A stretch of 64,000 bases of DNA from Apoderus coryli. Its lineage: Eukaryota > Arthropoda > Insecta > Coleoptera > Attelabidae. Location of the stretch: assembly GCA_911728435.2 (NCBI GenBank), contig OU452216.1, positions 9,126,342 to 9,190,341 of the forward strand, in the 5' to 3' direction. Positions 24,001 through 38,800 of this stretch are shown one piece after another; positions within the stretch are counted from its first letter, which is position 1, and the number at the start of each line of letters is the position of its first letter. A program made the position numbers and the translations under genes. The notes under the pieces were generated by a model. It saw only the letters and a program-made list of their open reading frames with translations, was not told the DNA's origin and did not search any database.

Positions 24001-27000
24001 ACACTTATCCAGATTAAGATCAAGCTTGGTTTGAGGGCAATTTGTGATAATCAGTGAATAAACCTTAAAATCATCAGCAAAGAGTAGCGTTCTTGTTTCG
24101 TATGGTGGCCTTCAAATATAAAACAGCCTCCCTTTTATGCATCCAACAATATTTACAAAGAGAAAAGAGTTTTTCTTTATATGAAATAACACGCGCGAAA
24201 AATGCTACTTCACCAAATAGGTACCCTGTTTGCGTTTCTAGTTTTCTATGAAAGGCATAAAATTTACGCAGACCTGATTTGAATGCAAACCAAGCAATTC
24301 AGCAGGCTTTTCGCACGTACGTTTTGGTTTCTTGTTTATTAAATCTAATACCGAATACGTGGTGGTTGTGGGTTGCCTTTTGATAATAATTATGACAGTA
24401 TATACTATACGTTGATTAGATAGATGGTCTATTTATTACTTTCTGGTTTTGCTTGCTTTCAAATTCAATATTTATGAATAAATCTGGTCTGTTCAGCAAT
24501 ATTATTATCCAATGTTGGTTTAATGAATAACTTGTTGTCTGTGTACGCTGCGCTGTCTCCAGCACTTGGCCTTGAAGAAGATTTTTCTAATTGCGAAAAT
24601 CTCGAGAATTTGTTTAAAGAATACGAGGTTGGTTTTGTATACCTATGTAACTCATTCAAACCACAGTCGACACTGTTTATAGTGAAAAACTCTTTCGGGT
24701 TTACCATTTACATTTTTATATCGCATTCTTTTGGAGTTAAACCTAAATAAATTTTGGTCTTTTATAAGCAATCATAGACATACTGGCCGCTTACCTAATA
24801 AAATGACATACAATAACATTGAACTCGCCGATCCTCTAGAAATGGTTAATTCTTTTGTCGATTATTTTCAAAGATCAAATATGCGGTCGGCTCCATTTTG
24901 TTGGGCTTCCGTAAGAAACTGCGATTTACAGCAGCTTCAAATTAGAGAGATTGGTGAAGATAGAGCACTTCAATCGTTTAAAGCTAGACATACTTCGGGT
25001 CCGGATGGTGTGCCTGCCCTTGTCGTCAAGGACTGTACCTCAGTCTTCGCTAAACCGATTTCAACTATATTTAATCTGTCATTGAAATATAATGAGTTTC
25101 CGAATTTCTGGAAACTGTCTAGGATGAGCCCCATCTTCAAAAAAGGTGATAGGCAGAATATTGCCATACAATCGAATTTTGCCAAGTGTTTTGAGATCGT
25201 GTTGCATGAAGTTTTGTTTAATCATGTCAAGCGGCTCATCACGCCTATTCAGCACGGATTTTTTCCTGGCCGATCCACTGCTATTAATCTCGTAATTTTG
25301 AGCCAGTTTTTGGCAGAAAGCTTGGATAGCGGGGGTCAGGTCGACGATATTTATACTGATTTTACCGAAGCCTTTGACAGGCTTGACCACGGAATTCTCC
25401 TGCAAAAGCATTCGGAATTTGGTTTATCTGTGGATCTTTTAAAATTTCTGTCTACTTATCTCCATGAACGTAAATTGTATGTGGAGTACCGTGGTTTCAA
25501 GTCCGGTATTATCCGTTCAACATCTGGAGTGCCGCAGGATTCTGTGTTGGGTCCCCTCTTATTTATGTGTTTTATTAATGACATTGTTAATGGCGTGAAA
25601 TGTCGCTCCCTACTCTTTGCTGATGATTTTAAGGTTTATTCACTGATTACCTCAACTTCTGACTGTCTTCAATTGCAGAATGATCTGAATGTCCTGCTTG
25701 ACTGGTGCATTCAAAACAGGCTTGCCCTTAATTTGGATAAGTGTTGTTCTGTAACTTTTACTCGTAAGATAAATCCAATAAAATTTGTGTATAACATTGA
25801 CTCTGTTCCGCTTAAAATATGCGATCAGGTTAAGGATCTGGGGGTGCTCTTTGCCGCTAAACTTAGTTTTGTGGGGCATGTCATTGATGTGGTTTCGTCT
25901 TCCTATAAGAGTCTGGGTTTTGTTATGAGAAATACAAAGCATTTTGTGTCACATAAAACTCTTATTTTACTGTGTAATTCCTTCGTTAGATCGAAATTGG
26001 AATATGCGTCTGTTGTGTGGAGTCCTGGTTAAGCGTTGCACTCGAATAGCTTAGAGAGGATTCAGCGAGCATTTGTGAAATATTTGTGGTTGAAGTGTGA
26101 CGGAGTGTATCCAACCATGGGATTTCCCCATGATGAACTTCTGGGTCGTTTTAATTTTGTACCTCTTGATAAGCGTAGAGAATATGCCTCACTCGTGTTC
26201 CTATTCAAGATCGTGAATGGCATCATTGACTCTCCGGACCTACTTTTGATGATACCTTTTCATGCTCCACATACGAGAAGGCGTAATTATGGTTTAGCTT
26301 TTACTTGCCGCACGTACCAACTTGTTGCTCTTTTCGCCATTGTTTGAGATGTGTTCTGTTTGTGACTCGGTGAGTAACGATATTTATGTGTTTTTTAGAT
26401 AAATATTTGTTGTTAAACCATTCTTATTTTGACTATTAATGGCGGGCTATAAAGCAGGTAGATTTCTGTGAGACACCTGGGGAAATCCTAACCTATTTTA
26501 TAATCGATGCCTAGTAAATCGCAAATTTAGGTTCAGCTATGTATTTAAACTCTATTTACTCCAGTCACAGAGTTATAGGTTTTTAGGCTACAGAAAAAAG
26601 CTATTGATCACTGTCTTACTCATGGAAATTCATGAGCATAAGGATAAGTTCCCTAGGCACGGACAGGTTCATGACCACAATACTCGTTCAGTTGGGCTGA
26701 CCATTGCGCCACGTTTTAGACTTAACAAAAGTCAAAATAACTCGCTAAATATAAAACTATACAACAAGCTTCCTTCTAGCTTCAAAATTTTAAACCAGAA
26801 TAAATTTGAAAGAAAAATAAAGGAACTGCTCTTAAGTAACTATTTGATGGTCTATACGCTTGTTGTATTTGAGATAAAATATTTTGAAATTTGTTTGTAA
26901 AATGTAATCGTTATACAAAGATTTTACAAGTCGAATTGTAAATTTCCTATTTGGACGTGCTGTAAATTGTAATTATCAAATTTTTGTAATTGCTACTATG

Positions 27001-30000
27001 GTAAATAAAGATCTATCTATCTAAACTACAACAACATTACCCTGTATATGCTGCTAATAATAGAAATTCAAAAGGATATTTTGCACATACTGTTAATCAT
27101 TAGATTTTACGACAACTTTGTGGCATTGTGTGCTTTAGATTCCGTAAACACAACTATTAAAAGTGTTTGTTGTGATGTTTGCTATTATTTTTGAAATGAT
27201 ATAATTCATGATTTACGACATTGAAAACAATACCAGGGTCATAGCATTTGAAAATATAGCTATATGTTTAATATACTGAATAAATTATTGTTATTGGCTT
27301 TAACTTTATCGACTATAAAATTATTATGTGTGTTTCGGAAAATTATAACTTACTGCCATTAACGTTATAGGTACCTACATCTTGACGCGTAGAAATTTAC
27401 TATATTATTATCCTGTATTATGGTTGTTGCCGTCATATTTTTCCCTACGCAGCAAAATTTTATGTGCCTTACTCTTTAGTAAACACATTTTGCAGCCTTT
27501 ACTTCCTCCAAAACTTTGATTTTCTCATCTAAACTTAGATCTACCTGCCTTACTGCCTACCATTAGGCGTTATGAACGCGTTAAGAACATTTTCAAAATA
27601 ATGCGATAGAAAAATGTAAATGGGAAATTCGAAAAGGCAAATATCTCAATAAATACATAAAAAATTATACATAAAACTCCGGTGAAATTTTTATTTTATA
27701 GAATGCTGATGTTTCGAATAATTATCTCCATCTTCAGCCTTATATATTCTTTATTTAACCGTCCTACCATTATATAGTAGATTTATTTTTTCCATTAAAA
27801 AGAGCAATCATTCTATTTCCAATTCAATCGTTAATATCTTTTTCTAGATCGGTACAGATAAACTCCTTTTCATTGCCAGAGGGATGGTGAAAGTAGACCG
27901 GTCGCCGCGATTGTGTTTTGTGGATACTATCGACTGGCGTAGAATTGGAGCAGATGGGGTGCATTTTACTAACATGAATAACGGAACTTGCCCTTCATGT
28001 CCCGATGCTTGTAAAGGTAAGGTTCCATATACCTATTAATGATACACAGTGGTCATATAATTTTTTTTTGTATATATTTTGCATAACTCTTGTGTATTTA
28101 GTATTTTATTTTTAAATTATGTTTACCTACGTTGTCCATAGGCAGCCCATGTCAATGATTTCTTGGAATCAGGTGTTTTGTGAAAAACTCAACACATCTC
28201 GTAGTAATACCCCTAGGGTCTTGATAATACCGAGATCATTTTATCATAGAGAATGCCCAAAGCGTATTGCTTGATGATAGCCAAAGGCCGCAGGCCGAGG
28301 GCTATTATCCTTGAGCAACTCGCTTGAAGGATTCTCTATGACAAAATTTTGAGTATTTATCAAGGCCCGATGAGTTTTCGATAAGATAATTTTTTACTTT
28401 GTAGATATTAAAAATTTGATTGTCACTCTGACGTTTAATAATTTTCAATACAAAATGTATTAGTTTTAATCAAACAAATATTATTCATTTTTATTTAAAA
28501 CTACAGTTGTGAAAAGTACAACTGGTAAATGTTAAACTGGAAGAAGAGTTTGCTGAAGTTGACGGATTGTTAATTTCCACTGTTGAAGAAATTCCTCGCA
28601 TGGTGTTGATTATTTCACCATGGCGTTCTTGGTTAATATTCAAGTACGGTTTAATTGAATTAGAGCTGCTATGTCCTGTTATTTTTATTAATTGCTGTTC
28701 AGGAATTCCTTTATTTGCCAAATGGCTAACTGCAGTTGATCTGTTCGAATGATTGGATATCTTTTTACACTTACTGTCCAAACCAATAGCTTGCGCGGAT
28801 GATTTGGTCCACATATTAATTGTGTTCTTGCCTACCAGTATATTGTCAAACCATGTGTCACTTTCGGATTTCCAGAAACGATTTGGTCTCAAGAATAGGC
28901 GACTGGAAGTAATATTTTTCCCCCTTTTGGACAATAATTTATGGAATAACCGAACAGGGCATGCACTTTCGTTGGCAATATTTGGAACAAGCCACTTACT
29001 ATTTGTACAACTTTTCGATCCTCCTTGGCATGTTTTACTGAATATTGGATTGTATTCAATTCTGTTGGTTGGCGTTCCATCATTATTTTTCTCAATCGTG
29101 AAATAATCTATACGGCAGCTGGTTCACCACCTCGCCAAGCTAACTCAACAGCTACAATATGGTAAAAAAAATTTTTGTAAACCTTCTGGTGTACATTCAT
29201 CCCATAATCTAATGATTCTAGCCAAATCACTTGAACTCAAATTTGATGAACTGCATTTTCGTTTGTTTGGATCCTGCTGTAATCTTTTACGTTGTGCATT
29301 TCTTGCATCTCGCGCATTTTTGAATATCACACAGGTAAACGGGTCGAATACAATTCATTGAAGTATTTTTCCTGGAGTAGCCTACTCGTAGTATTCCAAA
29401 TTGTTTTTACAGTTGCTTCTTTATATTGAGTTCCGTCAGCTTTTCTCATATTTACCGCATAATCATTCAATATATTAGCCAAATTATGCAAACTCGTTTC
29501 AGCATTCAGTTCGAATTCTCAGGTCGCACAAAACTCAAGAAATATTTTCCATACATATTTTTTTGATTTGATTGTATTTTTTGGTATAATATTAGATATA
29601 ATATCATTAATACCAAATCTTCGCGACATTTTTAAACCATTTGTCAGTTTGACGTTTAATTAATTTTTAATAAAAAAAACACCAATCTGAAAACACCACA
29701 TGTAGGGTATTATAGCTGTAATCCAGAGGTGATTGGATGAAAGTTGACACATGACTTAAAATTAAGTAATTTGATTGGTTTCTATATTTAGAAAAAAAAA
29801 TCACCGTTCTAAGTTGACGAAACATAGGGTAGATTAAGTTAATTGTCAACGTAGTGCTACTCTATCGTGTAAAAAAGAATATCGTCTTAGGGAATTCATG
29901 TACCAAAAATCTCTTAGATTGAGGCTGAAGCGAAACAAATAATTTTCGGTCACTCTGTATGATGTCACTCGCTTTCTAGATAGAATTACCGTTGTAGGTG

Positions 30001-32802
30001 TGTGAAACTTGTTGGAAAGTCTTAATGTTCAAGGGTAATGCAGAGTTTTGCCACATAGTAGCATCTATATAGTATATATTAAAACTTTTAGTGGAGATTA
30101 AATGGAGCTTTTAAGCTTGCGTTGTATATCGCGTAATCTTGTTTGCATTTTCATACTTATTTTTGTTTGGTTATACACAATTGGTACTTTAAACTTTCCC
30201 AGTTGCGTACAGTATACAGAGTTTCTTGTAGCAGTATACCTAATTATAAAAAATAAGAACTAAATTCGGTGGAATACAAACGAATGCTGAAACCTGTTGC
30301 GGGCATGATGGGGTGTCATTTCAATATACTATTTCACCACTCATCATCATACGGTTTAATAAATCAGATTTCTCTCCCAACCCTTTATTAAATAAAATAC
30401 CCTCTCAACCATAGGCTCTATATTTGCATAATTAAATATATCAGGTGAAATTTATCCCAGTTTGGATGCGGTGCCATTCGACTTCAATAAATTATAGGTA
30501 CCTATGATATACAAAATGCCCGTATAGGGGTTTCAGTTTACCAATTATGTATGGTAATATTTAGATGACAACATCATCATTCCACTGTGTGAACGCCAAA
30601 ACATCGATTGGAGTGATAGCGATAAATGTGAACAGATTAGTTACGTATGCAAAAATAATTTCCGGCAAAGAGACCAATCGACAGTCAATGACGGCCTTGC
30701 TATAGCTTGATTTTGTAGATTAAAATTAAATACATTTAGTCCACGATTGTCAAATATTATAATTAAATGTGTGCATCTACATGTTTTGTATTTGTAATTG
30801 AGTGTGGCAAGAATTATGAATGTACTTTAATAAACTTTCAAAACAAAATGTTGTGGAAGCAATATCTATCTAGGAAAAACAAACTACACTAATTGAATAA
30901 CAGACTAACAAACATTGCTCTTCATATTATAATCTAATTATAATGTTTGCTACTTCGTTATGAACTTTGTATCATTAAAACTACCTACTTGCTATTCCAT
31001 CATTACGAGAAATTTAATTAATTCCAGTTCCGCTCTCGATATCTCTAAAAATGTCAGAGATGTTTTTCCGTTTTATATTTTCCGGTGAACTTAAAATCAA
31101 CAAGCTAATGATTGAAATTCTTCAAAGTTCTTTAAATTTCGAGAGTTTCCAAAACTAGTATATTATAACATGAGCTGCGTACTTGTTATAGGATATTGTT
31201 GGAATCCGGAACATTGCCAAACAGTTGAAACTGACAAATGCCACCAGGAATGTTTAGGGTGTAGTGAAAATTTTTCTCCGGACCATTGCGATGCATGTAA
31301 AAACTTTGAGGATAATGGGACTTGTGTGGCAGAGTGTCCTCCTGATAAGTAAGTGATTTTCTTGCATTTTAACTCTATTGGAATCTACACCACTAACATT
31401 TTTATAGAGTGCACGTCGATGGACATATGCAATAAAACGGCGATCATAAAGTTCAAGTTTTTAAGTCTTTAAACCATTAACCCAACTCCAAAGTAAACTT
31501 CCTCTACTTCCCAATATTCTCTATAATTTCTAGCAGTTATAGTTTTCAATCTTTTTATACTTGGTTGTAAAATAGTTATGACAATGCCAAATTGCATTTC
31601 GGAGATTCGAAAGTATCCTATTAAAATATTTTATGAACAGCATAAGATGAACTTGGCACTGCTATTATAATGTTTTTTGTAGTGTCTATACCGTAATTGA
31701 CAAATTACTCTGGCATGTTTTTGTAATTAATTTTACAATTACAAATTACAGTGGTCAAAACTTGGACGTAAACGGGATTAACGAATATTGTTTCAGATTG
31801 TTGCATTTATCATCATTTAAATGCTTTACAAAGGAGGAATGTTTAAAATTTGAAAACAAAACATATTGGCAGTTTGAGAAGCAATGTGTCAACACTTGTC
31901 CACCGTTTTATGAATCGGTTAACACGGCCACGGGCAGAACATGTGAGTTTTGCGAAAACTCTTGTGTTCGGTACTGTGTACCTAAAGGGGATGTAGATAA
32001 CATGAACGTACTGCAGCAGTTAAAAGGTAATTTTATTATGACAAATATGTTTATGTTTTCACCCTGTATTGCTTCCATTTATGTTTTACGGCATTAAAAT
32101 ATCAACGGTATATTCTGAACACGACTATACTTGAGCTTAAAGCTCAAGTAATAATCACTAAAGTGCTTTGACCCATTTTTTTTTCTCACAGGATGTACAC
32201 ACATCAATAGTTCCTTGATAATCCGTATGGATAAGAAAGGTAGTGATTTAGAAGAGTATCTTGGCAATATACGACATATCTACGGCCAGTTGACAGTGCG
32301 TCGTAGCAGCGGCATAACGTCCTTGGAATTTTTGCGAAGCCTCCAATTAATCAATGGCAGTGAAGGCGTCGCAATGTTTGTTTTTGAAAATAAGAAGTTG
32401 GACAAATTATGGGATTTCACGGATAAGAATTTTAATCTTACTATACGAGGTAAGTTGAGCGTAAGCTGATATCGAAAGGGAGTTTTCTACCTATGGATTC
32501 GTACATTCAGAGACAGAGCTAAACAAGTATTTCTACTCGCAATCAGCACCATACCATAACATTAATAAAAACAATAAATTATAATTGTTATTCGCGCTTA
32601 GCAATCAGGTGCAATAAATTAAACATTTTCATGGTTAAATTTCAACGCCTAATGATGTATAAAAAGAAAAATAACAAATATTTTTTCATTAATCACGATT
32701 TATTTAATTCATTTATAATTTTCGAAATGTATATATTTTTTTTATAATTCTTAAAATATAATTTTTCTCGAAATGGTATAATAAAATTCGAATCTCCACA
32801 AA

Positions 32803-32839
<37 letters not shown>

Positions 32840-35800
32840 TACCGGGTATTCCATTAAGGGTGGAAAAAAATTCTTTTAGGAAAATTTACCATGGGAAATC
32901 GCTGGAAATAGTTTTTTAGTTCCTAACTATACCGCTAGGTGGATTAATATATACAGTAAATGCGAAAAATGCATTTTTTTTTGAAAATTTCGCAATATAA
33001 GTTAGAAAAACAATACTACCACGATAATGCTACTGAGATTCGGCTCCGCTAGATGGCGATATTTGCATCGCCTAAGGTTTTTTTGATTTTTCTCTAAAAC
33101 TTAAATGGAATGATACAAATATTTTATCAAAAATGAAAAGTAAATTAAAAGCAAACGCGGCAATATGTATTTTTAGTAGTTTTAGCAGTCAATCGATATG
33201 CACATAATAAGTTATTTAAAATTTCATATATAGGTACCTAATACATCTGTGGAATAAGTTTACAATGGAAAATATACATTTCACTTCCAGTGATGTTATA
33301 TAGAATCTATCAGTCAGCTTTAAATCGGAAATAAGCTGCACTTGAACTGCCTATATATGTTCGTTTCCATTTCAGGTTCTATACGATTCCATGACAATCC
33401 CCAACTGTGCGTATCAGAAATTGAGAAAATGGCAAATCTCACCAACATTACTTTCACAGCCATTGACGTATCACCGTATTCTAACGGTGAAATGTCGGCA
33501 TGTAATAGTGAGGTGATGAACGTACGTGTTATCAACGTAACTCCCAGACATGTGAAAATAGAATGGGATGAAAATAAGCTTAAAATTAGGAAGAACGCTT
33601 ATGTGGGTTATGCTGTTTATTTTACTGGTGAGTTGTTTCTTTGTGGATTTTTTTTACATAAAAATATAAAGTAACATATTATCGATTTCTAATAATAAAT
33701 AGATACTTGATTTTCCAACAATATATCACGAAAAACTCCTCATTTTACTTATTTTTGAACTAAATCTGGCAGCATTACTTTTAAATGACACAAGTTGACA
33801 CATTTGGCATTCGGATATGTCTATTTTACCCTAATTACAATTTTTTTTTATAGAAGACTATAAGGGAGCAAAATTGACAGCATTCGAGGATCAATGCACA
33901 TCCGGTTCAGACTACAATGGTAACGGTTGGGATAATATCGGTACTCGTGAACCGTTGGTTCATCTCGACAAATTGAAACCATTTACAGTTTATGCTTACT
34001 ACATTAAGAGTTACCAAACTGGCACACAAAGTACGATAATGAATTTCACCACACTGTCAGATAATCCTGACTCTCCAAATGCTTTTAAAGGTAAGAAAAT
34101 CAGTAACAGTAAATTATTTTGATCAAGTTCTATTTGAGATTATTTTAACTAAGTTGTAACTAGAGTTGCTAGAGAGTTATCGGAGCCCAGGGTTATTGCC
34201 AAAACGTGTGTTTTGACTAGACACTCATCAAGGAAACACTAAAAAAAGTCACAAAAATATTTTTTTACATTCAAAAAGGTTTTAAGAAAAAATAAAATAA
34301 GTAACTTACTTATTAAAGTGAAATAAATTTAGAGTTTAAATTACAATGTTCACATTTTTTTTTTGTAGACCCCGTAGTATATCAGGGCCGTGTAATGTAA
34401 ACATTTTGCTCTAGGCGACCTCGTACATGTACCAAGCAGCAAGTTCGTCGACAAGCCCTCTGTAAACGTGAGATCAAAAGCGCCGACGGCCAGTGACACT
34501 ACTTGTTGTTACATCTACAGTGATAACACATACAACAATGCGTTATTTCAGACTTTATTATTCTTTGTATGCTTAGGCCCATTTGTAGTTACGATAATTA
34601 ATTACGATAAATGTTTAACCACTGACTGATGATGAAACTAGCAGCTTGGTCGTCGAAATATTTAGTACTCAAAGAGTAGTTTATGAATTCGATTACAATC
34701 GTTTGCAGACATGTTTTTGCGCATGAAAATCTCCACTAATACGTATCTGGTAGCAAAAATTTCATAGGGTGTTAAAGAGTAAAGAAGGGATTACATAATG
34801 AGGTATTTTGAAGCAGAAATATTAAATAGTTAGCTCATAAATGAAGTTCAAACATGGGTAATTTTTTAAAATTTACAAACATATTTTTGTGGATGGAGAT
34901 CTCCACTAATACGTATCTGGTGGCAAGAATTTGAATAGGGTTTTAAAGGTAAAGGATGGGGCTAGATAGTGAGGTATTTTGATTCCAAAACCATAAATAA
35001 TTAATTCATAAATTGAGTTCAAACATGTGCAACTTTTTTCTCATTTTGTGCGATATGATTCTAATAATGATTAAATTAATTTAAATTGTACGTGAGAACT
35101 TCCTGTAGACAATATCCATATATAAAACACAATCCCTCATATTTCCCTAAATCTAATGGTATTGTTGTACATAAAATTAAGGCAAGATTTTAATTAAATT
35201 GAATGATTTTATTTTTGACAGCTACTCCAATTGACTATCAATCCATAAACCTGACGTGGGCACCGCCGTACACTCGGAATGGAATATTGGAACGTTATGA
35301 AGTTGGCGTGTATCGCGAACCGAATAATCCTGATATTATCGAACAACGGGACTACTGCAAATACCCTAAAACGTAAGTAACTCCCCAACTACTAGCTTCT
35401 GTATATAATCATAAAAGTAAGACATTTAATTTACATGAAGGTATTTCGATGTTCAAAAGTGAGACCACACTGTATTTAAAACATGTCATTCTTCGAACAA
35501 GAAAACACGGTCCATCTGTTTCTGAAAGTTGAACAAAGAAAAGAGACAAAAATTATATATTTTTGTTATTCATTTACCTACTCGTAGATGTGTTTATTGT
35601 TTTTCGTAAAACCCATATCAATAAACGATAAGATAGATAGAAAACAGACCCTTAAATTTTATGACCAAAAGGACAGTTTGGTCTCGATTTTCAGATTGTT
35701 CCACAGGGTAGTTTCTCCATAATCGTTCGAATCGCTTCCCGATGGGCACCCGGTATAAATAAAGGCGATATTATTATTATTAGTATACAGTCAAAAGTTC

Positions 35801-38800
35801 TTAATTTTTTGTATTCTGTAGGTAAAATGGTTGCTCCAAAAATGATTTGAAAAGATACGGATTTTTGAAAGTTAACTTTAGAAAAATACGGCCCCATTCG
35901 AAATGAATTTAGCATTCATTAAAATACTGCAACACCAGGAATTTAATAGCAAAAAGGTTGTATGATTTTACTTTGATTTATTTTCAAGCTTAAATTCAAA
36001 GCTGCGAATAATTAATAATGTTTCAGCTATGTTGCACACAGATACCAGCCTAGAGGCTGGTTTATAAACATTTTCCACACTGAAATATCAAGTTTAAATT
36101 AAATTAAAACATTTAACTATATAGTATGTCCACAGGAAAAGTGTTTAAGCGGAAAAACTTTCTTATATTTCAGTTTCTCCGCATATTGCATAAGTTCCCG
36201 AAGCCCATCAGCAAATATATCACATTCACCACAAATTATATTAAAATTATTACAGAAAACATGAATGGGAGATCTCAATAAAATATTAGTTCTGGCTCGT
36301 TCAGTGAAAAACACTCTACTACTCCTGACAAATACTCGGGGAACATTAAAATTTAATCTGAATAATAAGTCAGCACAATCTATTTTTCCATGTATTAAAT
36401 GATAGAGAAATCTAAGAGAATTCAATTTCCTTCTTAAGGTCAAACTTTGTAAATGAAATCTATTAAGCATTAATTGATAGTCTATTCCCCTTGAAGGATA
36501 CTGTCCATCCACTTTGAACATAAGTAATTTCAAAAATCGTCTCTGGATTCTCTCAATCGTATATTCATGTACTCTGTAATACGGATAACAGATTAGCGAG
36601 CCGTACTCCAGTTTTGAACGCACATAGGAAAAATATAAAATATTCAAGGAGTCAATGTTTTTAAAACCTGTACAGTTTCTGAATATGAATCCATAAACTT
36701 TACTTGCTTCAGAAGCTTTGGTATTAATATGCTCTACAAATGTAAGTTTAGAGTCAAATATAATTCCCAAATCCTTAACAGAGTCAGATCGAGGTATTTC
36801 AGCGTGATATGTTCCAGAATGATGTATAGTACCGCACTAGTTTGGCCAAAATTGTTTTTTTAAAGTATTCAAGAAAAATCACCATAGTGTGGCACACAAT
36901 TATTCACTATTATTTGCCAATTTATTTCTGTCTCAAGTTTAATTGAAATTTTGTGCTTTTTGAAGTTAAGAAAAAAACGCCTTTCTCAGATGAATGTTTT
37001 ACGCAAAATAAGTGCCAAACTATGAACTATGAATAATTTTAAATACAGCAAAAAACACTGAAAACTTGTTTAAACCACTATGTGTGATATACCACCTAAT
37101 TTTTAATTGAAAAAGTGTATATTATTTCATACAACTTGAAAATTAAAGTTTTACTTAATTAAAATATTCCGCCACAGCAAACTAATTGATTTATTTTTTG
37201 CATGTAATAAAAATTATTATACTACTGCTGATGCAACTCGAATTACGACCTATTTTAGAAATTTATGCAAAAGAAACCGAAACTATTTCACGATTATCAC
37301 TGTTATCCGATACAGATTGATTTGTCATTGATCTGTGACTTCAATTTCCGAATATATTCAAATAAAACACTATTTTCAATAACAATGTACCTACTCAAAC
37401 AAAACCTTACACTAATTATGACGATTAAACTATAAATTCCTATAAATTCCCCAAAATACACCATAGAACAGATGAAAATATCACAGTCAGCAAATTTGTC
37501 TGTTATTGATTAGAGAATCAAAAACATTAATAGGTGATTTTTTTTAAAAAAACATTGGATAAAAATTTAATTTTAAAAAAGCGCAATAAATTTTATTATA
37601 AAGGAACAACTATTTCCAGTTTTGCTATATAAAACTCAATTTAATTTCAATGAAAATAAGCTCTTCATTAAATTGGAATTGAAAACTTGAGCCGTATTAC
37701 AGTTTTATTTTAAATGCCCTAGTTTTCAATGGAAGTTTCTGTTGAATATCATAGAGATACTACTGCTAATTGATTGGATATTTTTGTTTTCAAATTGTTG
37801 GAATTTATCGACGAATAACTTTTACACAAAAAATCGATTGTCACCCCAAAGCTTTATCTAAAATAAAATATTAACGAGACGTTTTTAGATGCATCTATGA
37901 AATTCTACACATGTATTTGATTTTTAATTCTTAATAAGTTAAAACAAAAAGGTTTTTCACTTTTTGAATTCGCTTTTAGTTTATTATTAGTTTAATAATT
38001 AATGGGCCCCCTTTTTGAGACTCTCTGGAACGCTTATGTAAATTCACTACAATGTTATCTCGTCAACACTGTGGCGATAATATTTGCACAATTTTCTCAA
38101 CAAAGCATCCTCCCTATTTATAATATTTTTTAGCGATCAAAATTTGTTATTCGTCCGTAATCAATTCAAATCGCAATTCGGTTGCACATTGTTTAGTCCA
38201 ACATTTATGCAAAATAATTGGTAGGATGTGAAAATATTAATTGTTTTATAAAATTACAATAATTTTAAATGTTCTAAGTTAGTGTTTCCCAAACTTATCT
38301 TAAGCTCGACCCCTTTTTGTTAAAAAAATTCTCAAGACCCCCCATTTCCCCCTTCTCATCACCCAAACCAAAACAGCGACAAAAATAGCCTAATTTAATT
38401 GTGAGTTTCTCAAATTTTCTTGTGAGTTTCTCAAAAGTTTAAATTCAATACATTAAAAAAGTTTTAAAATTATTTGAATAATTGCGGTCTGCCCCACACA
38501 AAAATAAATTTATAATAAGTGAAGCGAAAAATGGAATTAACTAATTCGAGCATAAAATGAAACCATTATTAGCAAGTTATGAAGTTGCTTATGACGTTGA
38601 CAATCAATTAGCGAATACAGTTGTAAAATGTGTGGTTCCATTTGTAACATATTTTTTATGTGAGTTGTTTCGCGTCTATTACTGCCATTAAAACAATCAA
38701 TGATGCCAAAAACTACCTAACTGGTGAAATTTTATAGTTGGTGAGGTTTTTTGCAGAAGATCTTCCTCTGTTTTTCTGTCGACCTGCGTCTTGTATCTCC

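Noticed and set aside
31751..31796. Alternative in-frame upstream extension of InR exon 4
   Set aside because: It would insert 15 residues between conserved cysteine positions; the TGTTTCAG acceptor ending at 31796 restores normal spacing. Kept as a minor possibility only.
35691..35915. - strand open frame in InR intron 8
   Set aside because: No motif, no repeat partner in the window, and AT-biased composition; too weak to call.
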